Shown piece after piece: positions 58,023 through 64,000 of a DNA stretch of 64,000 nucleotides. Numbering within the stretch: position 1 is the first letter of the stretch; each line of letters begins with the position of its first letter. Made by a program: the position numbers and the translations under genes. The stretch covers positions 1,403,501-1,467,500 of the forward strand of contig JAUIRK010000570.1 in NCBI GenBank assembly GCA_030549495.1, in the 5' to 3' direction. Below the pieces are notes generated by a model. The model was not told the DNA's origin. It made no database searches and saw only the letters and a program-made list of their open reading frames with translations. The DNA is from Nectonema munidae. Lineage: Eukaryota; Nematomorpha; Nectonematoida; Nectonematidae.

Positions 58023-58979
58023 GTACCAAAAAATAACACAAACTCCTATTAGATTGTAAGAAACCCTCTATATTTACCTAAATTTAAAAAATTGGTAATT
58101 TAATCAATCTAGTTCAAGACATGCGTTGTTACCCTTTCTTATAGTCTAGGCCCCATTAAAATCAGCCCTCCCGTACTTTGATTATGGCGACGGGGATGTG
58201 TATAAAAATATACATATATTTTCATTAAATATAAACATACTTATACATGTATGCTTTCCACATTTTTTTCAATCAAACCAGGACAAAATTATTATAAATG
58301 TTTTTGTGTACTTAGAATTTATTGTCATTTAAAAGCTATACACGTTTATATATTTGCTAATTATAAAAAAATTCTAAGTTTCTTCACAATTGTCATTTTC
58401 AACTTTTTGACCTTGCATTTATCGCTTGAAAAACCTTTTTAGAGAAAAGAAGAATCTCTTTTTATTTTGTTAAAAAATTCGCTAGACTCACAATTAAATG
58501 ATGAAAAACATTTCTCCAAATGATTTTTTGTTATAAACTATGTTCTCGAATTTTAAAGTAGGATTTTTAACCTTCAAATTTTAAGAAAATTTTAATTTTC
58601 TCAATGGCAGTCAACAAAGACAGGAATCGTGTACTTTTATGTTGAAGAACCCTTTTGTACCAAATATATGCAAATTCAGATAAATCTTTTAATTCCTTAC
58701 ACTTACCGCCCAAATGTTAAAAAACTGGTACGTTTTTACAACTAAACTTTCTACTACAATAAGAAGAGCATCAACTGCAGTCTGACAGCTATTACGAATA
58801 ACATGATCTCCCCAACCGATGCCAACAACATTTCAACCTATTTCTTTCTTTAATTTGTTGAAAACGTTGTTTTAAAGTTTTCTTTTTTTGTACTGCAGTT
58901 ATCACCACAAAAAGCACGAAAAGCGACCTATACCTTTTGAAGTTCAAAATGAGAATAAGAAAATCGAATATGAGAAGTT
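58023..58979. other. AT-rich spacer
   Basis: Nothing supported; a plus-strand frame at 58251-58442 is not recognisable. Confidence 0.3.
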
Positions 58980-59038
58980 AAATTCAAAATGAGAATCTTA
59001 GTTTAAAAAATATTTTATGTTATTAACTTTTCTGCTTT

Positions 59039-60780
59039 ATGCTTACTGCTATTTTTAATTACAAAATTGCCTTAGCAATTTATATGAATAATAATAGTAA
59101 GGGTAATTGGCGTCATATGGCTCAAGAATTGAATATTCCAGTGCCAACTTCTTATAAGTCAGAGGTGCCAACGTTTTTGCACTCGCGACCCCTTGCCAAG
59201 AAGCTTAAAAGCCCACGACCCCTTACTATCGGTGAGTAATTTACCATATTATTTTCTGTGAAGCAATATTATTCTCTGTGTGAGTTCGAGTAGAGGATGT
59301 TAAAGGGATAGGACTAGGAGGCAGTATCTAATAAAATTCATGAATCTGTTTTACTAAAAATAATTTTTTTTTAAATTAAAAAACACCTAAGAAAGTGTGG
59401 CCTTTTTTAATCGAAGCTCGAAAAAAGGTTTGGGTTTAAATATTTTAAATTTTAGAGTATTTGGAGTAGGACTCGTATTTTTGTAAGTACTTGGAGTCGA
59501 AGTATCTTAATTTCGTTGTGACTGTGCAAGCCTGTAGTGTGGAGTAAAAGGAAAAAAAATTATATTATCAAAATAGGTTTTTAAAAACTATTTATCTAAG
59601 TTAGTGGCATGGTTCAGTTAAATTTGTGCAGCAAACTTTTAAATTCATGGTTATATTTGTTAGATCCTGTCTCCTCACAACTACAACATGCTGAAGAACT
59701 AAATCTAGAAATTCATATTATATTTCAACTGACGTTCATTCATGAAAAATGTGAAACTTTTCTCAAAAATTTGTCAGATTGTCTAGTGATTTCAAATTAA
59801 CTGTAGAACAAGATTTCGTATTTAATATCAGCTGGATAAAAAATATTTCACAGAAGATAGAAGATGAGAACATAAGTATACATTTGTTAGCTCGTTCAAT
59901 TAAAAGAAGAACAATGGTGAAACATTTGAAAAGGCTACTGCATCCTCTTTGAAGTGGCTTCCCTAAAAAAGGTTTACTGCTATCAAAATACACGGTTTCC
60001 AAGTGTTTCTATTGTGCCTGGCTTTTTTGTTTAGTTATTTCCAATGGAATTTTATATGAGGTCTGAACTACGCGAGCATACTCTCAAAGAAGCAACTCAC
60101 TGGCATCAAGACTAGAGACAACGTCCATTACTTTTAAAAAATCCAAACTTTCTTTGCGTGTTCTGGATGTTTTGTTTAAAAGTGACATTCAAGTTTTGAT
60201 GCCTTCATTGACTCTTCTATAATCAAGAAAGCATGACACAAACACATAGTGTTTTCTCAATGCAATACTATATACAGAAAAATATAGTACCGAAGCGAGA
60301 TTATAATGATAGATGATGTTAAAAACACATTGTAATGATATGAAAATTTGCCAAAGTTTAAAATGATAAAATAAAAAAAATTGGTTCAAAATTTGCAATT
60401 ATGACAAATTTTATTAACTCTTCAAAACTTTTCTTACAAGGTTGAAAGACACACTTGCTAACGCCTGAGACCCACAGATTGGGAACCGCTGTTATAGATG
60501 GATATTTGAATGTAAGAAAGAAGATAAAAGAGGGGGTAAAAAATATAAGGTCACAGAAGAACATGAAAATTATATTATTGAAAATTGAAAAAAATTGTAG
60601 AATTACATTAAAAGAAATAGTAGAAGAAATAAAGACTAAATTTAATCGCCATCTCAGTAAAAGAACAACTTCTAATCACTTAGACTGCACATTATATACT
60701 TTAAAGAAAGTTAGACAAGAGCCGGAAAGTGCAAACACACCTCAAAGTAAAAATAAAAAAAATTATTTATTGAAAAGCTT
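59039..60780 (+). mobile_element. Tc1-like transposase remnant, interrupted
   Basis: The N-terminal DNA-binding part of a Tc1/IS630-type transposase is split by a hAT element. The left part (59039-59159) encodes NWRHMAQELNIPVPTSY; the right part, from 60492, continues with Trp and a GGKK-type stretch, then ENCRITLKEIVEEIKTKF, KRTTSNHLDCTLYTLKKV and RQEPESANTP, the second helix-turn-helix and the lead-in to the catalytic domain. The DDE catalytic region is absent, so the copy was internally deleted or truncated. Point breaks also occur (for example the frame near 60590). Confidence 0.7.
59160..60491. mobile_element. hAT element nested in Tc1-like gene
   Basis: 1332 bp. Left end CAGAGGTGCCAACGTTTTT, right end inward CAGCGGTTCCCAATCTGTGG. 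Flanks TTATAAGT and TTATAGAT are a partly eroded 8-bp duplication. Removing it restores a readable Tc1-like sequence across the site, which confirms the limits. Interior frames (59609-59800 plus; 60002-59763 minus) are not clearly transposase. Confidence 0.72.
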
Positions 60781-60811
60781 CCATATTTTCAAATTCGGAA
60801 TAATTCTATAG

Positions 60812-61466
60812 TTTTTATGGTTGAAACAAAAGAACAACTTTATTCGAGACTTATGGTAATTCAAACGTTACTGAAAGCCTACAGTATTTGCTCTTCAACA
60901 AGTTCTTGTAAAACCAAATGCCATTGATATTGTAAGATATGATAATATAAGGCATTTAGTATCTCCTATCGAAGACAAGGAACGACTAAAGTGTAAAGAC
61001 TCCAACAAAGTGTATCAAATGCAATATTGAAATTCATATGAAATGTTTTGTTGAATATCATAAAAATGCTTAATTTATTATTTTTATCAAGTTATTTGTG
61101 CTCTAATATTTTAAACAAACTTTTAAATATTTATTTGCAAATTTGAGCACTTCCTAAAATTCATTTGTTTTTTTTATAGTATAATAATTGTAATTTCAAA
61201 ATTTTAGCAAAAAAGAACCTTTTGCACACTCTCTGTCATAATTTGCACTTAAAGGTTAAATTCGATACGAGTTTTTCGGAATTTATAACTTTTTATTTTT
61301 TAACTAAAGGCATAAATGCAATGTGTTTTTTCTGAGATAAAATCACTTAATGGATAATAATCCTTGAGACAATTTTTCCACTTTCATATTCCAATATATT
61401 TTTTAATACTAAAAATGAGCGATCTTCTTAATAAGTCATAATGATTTCAGTTATGAAGATATATAT
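60812..61466. other. AT-rich spacer
   Basis: Possible tail of the Tc1-like element up to about 61030; no catalytic motifs and nothing else recognised. Confidence 0.3.
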
Positions 61467-61884
61467 TAAGGATGTATCGGATGTGAAATTTTTAGTATCC
61501 GCGGATATCAAATTTGACATTAAGGCGAATGCGGATGCCGTTCTCAGAATTAATTTTTCTTTTAGCGGATGCGGATGCATATAGTTGCTATTCTAAACAA
61601 ACACAAGTTTTATACTTCTTAAAAATTTAGAGAGAAGATGCCAATGTATATGTGTTATCATAAAGAAATACTTATAATAAATATTTTTGATAAAGTAAAA
61701 ATTCAAAAATTCCGAAAAAAACTTTGCGAAATTTTTGAAAAAAGAAAAATGTTGGAAAATTGGGCATGCGGATGTTATGGCGGATGTTGAAACTTAAATG
61801 ATCCTCGAATGAGGATGTTAAGAGGATGTAAACATTTTTGCGAATAATTCGCAGCTGCGGAGGCAAATATCCGATACATCTCTA
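61467..61884. mobile_element. 418-bp hAT-like MITE (GATGTATCGGAT ends)
   Basis: Inverted ends TAAGGATGTATCGGAT and TAGAGATGTATCGGAT. ATATATAT flanks both sides, consistent with an 8-bp duplication, although the sequence is low in complexity. Interior has repeated GCGGATGCGGATG motifs. A diverged inverted copy lies at about 32096-32461. Confidence 0.65.
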
Positions 61885-64000
61885 ATATATATATATATAT
61901 ACATGACTTTTTCCTTTTTCATATATAAGTCTCGTTTATTGAAGGATATTTAACACAATTTAAGCATTGTAACATTTTGCTTAGTTATAAATGCATAGTA
62001 TATTGCCTTTTTCTTCACAGTGCATCGGAGAAAACATTCAGAAGAGTAAAAAACGCAAAAAGAAAGATCGGGGTGGCTACGGGCAGAGGAGTACCAAGAA
62101 GGAGAGCGCAAGGGTACGTGAGTAGCAAAGTACGTCACTGGTTTCACGCAAGCAAGAAACCCGCGGGCTACGAAACTGATAATAAAAATAATAATGGGGG
62201 AAAAGGATAGAATGAAAATGAAATATGCACGTTACTACGTTGTGTTTTGGAAGGAGTAGAGTGAGAATTTATTGTTATTTATTTTGTTAGTCGAAATCAG
62301 AATAAATACTACTGACTGCTGAAGGAAAGATAAAATAAATACACCATATTTCTCCTTTTCTCTCTCCTCTCTCCTCTCTCTCTCTCTGTAATTGTATATG
62401 CATAAATGTATGGAATTAAGGAGATACGAATAGAAAATACGCTGGTGGCGCTTTCTATTGCCATTTTTTATAAAGTAAACACACATATACTCCTTCAACA
62501 CTACTACAACTTACATGTTTGCTTTTTCGGAAGAACACGTACTAGTTTTTCAAGCACGAACACAGACTTGTATACGTTTTTTGTTAAAATGCTCAGCATG
62601 ATGCTCGTGAAAGCAAATTCTTCCTTCTGTATCAGTTCTGTGCGATTTGCAGCGTATTTTTTTATTATGAGTGAAGTGGAGTGAGAATAGAACAATCTCT
62701 AAAAGTGTTTACACAGAAAATATACCATACACATAGCAATCACTTCCTCTTGAAATGTCTAAAAAAAAGCAAATTGAAAAGAGACCCCTCTCTCGCTGCC
62801 AATTACCATCTTTGAAAAGAAAGAGCTATTGATTTATAAAAAAAAAAGTATAAGTTATCAAAAAGAAGAAAAGTTTGCGACTGATTGTAGATAAATCAGT
62901 GAATCTTTATGAACAGATTGGAGCATTTTGGTCATCGCAAAGCAATAATTTAGAATATCAGCCTTTTCAAAATATTTAAATTATAAAAATTAGTTCAGTT
63001 TAATTACTACTTCTATAATACCTTAATTATATTATTAGTTGTACCTAGTAATAAAACGCAATACTAATTTGCCAGATGGTGTCCCAATAAGCAAAATTAG
63101 TCAGTGTAAATCACATTGAAAAGGATAGCAAACAATTAGTCTTAAAATTCTCGCGTAAGAGGGTTAATGAAACACTCGTAACGCAAAAAGACGTAACGAA
63201 TTGCACAATGCTGGAGTGTAATTAAAAATATACGTTCAAAACTGAAAATGCCAAAATTAAAAGTGAAATAACTAATTTTGTTTTTACGAAGGGGTTATGT
63301 ATGGTGGAGGAGGAGGGGGGGGGAGGTAAAAAGGTATTTGTCTGAGTGGTAAATGTTTTAAAATCGTATAATGCTTATGCTCATATGTTTATTCAATGTT
63401 TACTTAAAAATTTTCTTATGATTTAGGTTTAAAATAGTGTAGCCATTGCGACTTTGAGTGCTAATTTTTGGTGAAAACTCTTTGAACTTCTTTGATTCAA
63501 CCCAAAATACCGTTAACATTTTGATTTATACAAAATCTTTCAAATTTTATAGTGTTATAATTGCTTCATTGATATATTTATAACTTTTTCCTTTGCATAG
63601 TTACATTATTTTCACAACTTTCTTCTACTTCTACTACTTCATCATTTATTTCACGCAGTGTCTCTGAACCTTTTCTATTCCAGTAGTGTTCTTCCATCTT
63701 GCATGTTGGCTAGTTATCTTCAATGCTACCAATCACGTAATTCTTCCCGATGAAAGATTTTTGAAAAGATGATGGATTTTAACCGTTGACCGCAGGTTGA
63801 CTGAGCCTCACCACTAACAACAAATAGACTGCAGTTCAAATCTTATCGAGAGAAGCTCAAAAATTCTGTAAGTTTGATTAAAGTGAAAAGGATCTTCTAT
63901 AGGTGAAACCGGTCTTTGACAGTGTTCGGTAAGTAAAGAAGATGATGATGATGATTGATCGAATAAAAAAGAACTTACAATTTGTAATGATTGATTGAAA
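61885..64000. other. right-end region without supported genes
   Basis: A less AT-rich patch at 62020-62210 (plus-strand frame 61977-62210, Arg/Lys-rich, unrecognised) and a CT microsatellite at about 62351-62388 stand out. A G9 run is at 63315-63323. These could belong to an untranslated exon or promoter of a gene outside the window, but nothing proves it. Confidence 0.35.

Noticed and set aside
61977-62210. Arg/Lys-rich plus-strand frame
   Set aside because: Composition alone is not evidence of coding; no family similarity and no clear splice context.
1-64000. CRISPR arrays, bacterial operons, LTR or other virus-like elements
   Set aside because: No regular spacer arrays, no reverse transcriptase/integrase or capsid-like coding blocks and no paired long direct terminal repeats were seen; the repeats present are DNA transposons, a SINE and a small LINE fragment.

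Overview
The window is AT-rich animal DNA with spliced genes. It reads like an arthropod or other ecdysozoan genome: introns of about 52-55 bp lie next to multi-kilobase, transposon-filled ones, there are hAT, Tc1/pogo, piggyBac-type and Mutator-like debris and a tRNA-derived SINE, and no operons. A copepod of the sea-louse type would fit, but that is a guess. I saw no rRNA, no functional tRNA gene, no CRISPR array, no bacterial sequence and no LTR or other virus-like element that I could support.

Three host genes are clear. (1) 7306-16331, plus strand: a SARA/endofin (ZFYVE9/ZFYVE16) homologue in five exons, complete from ATG to stop, about 997 residues, with a FYVE finger and the C-terminal SARA domain. 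Its last intron is 5.3 kb of transposon debris and the small last exon (16167-16331) lies beyond it. (2) 21403-21753, minus strand: the bHLH exon of an NHLH/HEN1-type neural transcription factor. (3) 36521-48618, minus strand: a FOXP-type forkhead gene. Eight phase-compatible exons give about 588 residues with C2H2 finger, leucine zipper and forkhead. The first exon and the two C-terminal exons rest on phase, splice sites and position rather than on homology.

The rest is mostly transposon strata. 0.7-5.4 kb: LINE endonuclease remnant, a broken BED-hAT and a broken ZBED-type hAT. 11.0-15.7 kb (SARA intron 4): a TTAA MITE, a Charlie-like hAT MITE and a ZBED-type hAT carrying further insertions. 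18.9-20.6 kb: a roughly 150-bp tandem array and a Mutator-like long-TIR element. 22.2-28 kb: SINEs, a hAT with perfect 8-bp target duplications, a piggyBac-type MITE and another hAT-like element. 29.3-34.8 kb: an unassigned transposase-like remnant, a BED fragment and a nearly full-length Tigger/pogo element split by a TTAA MITE. 45.8-48.2 kb: a ZBED5-like hAT with perfect 8-bp duplications inside FOXP intron 1. 55.8-58.0 kb and 59.0-61.9 kb: a ZBED-type hAT, a Tc1-like gene interrupted by a hAT, and a hAT-like MITE.

The host genes do not form an obvious functional unit: one links receptor signalling to endosomes and two are developmental or neural transcription factors. I did not find a convincing new biological system. 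The most distinctive signals are a 78-bp, 77/78-identical inverted copy that looks like a templated insertion, an inverted pair of about 190 bp around FOXP exon 1, a five-member TTAA MITE family, clear nested insertions, and the assembled FOXP and SARA gene models.
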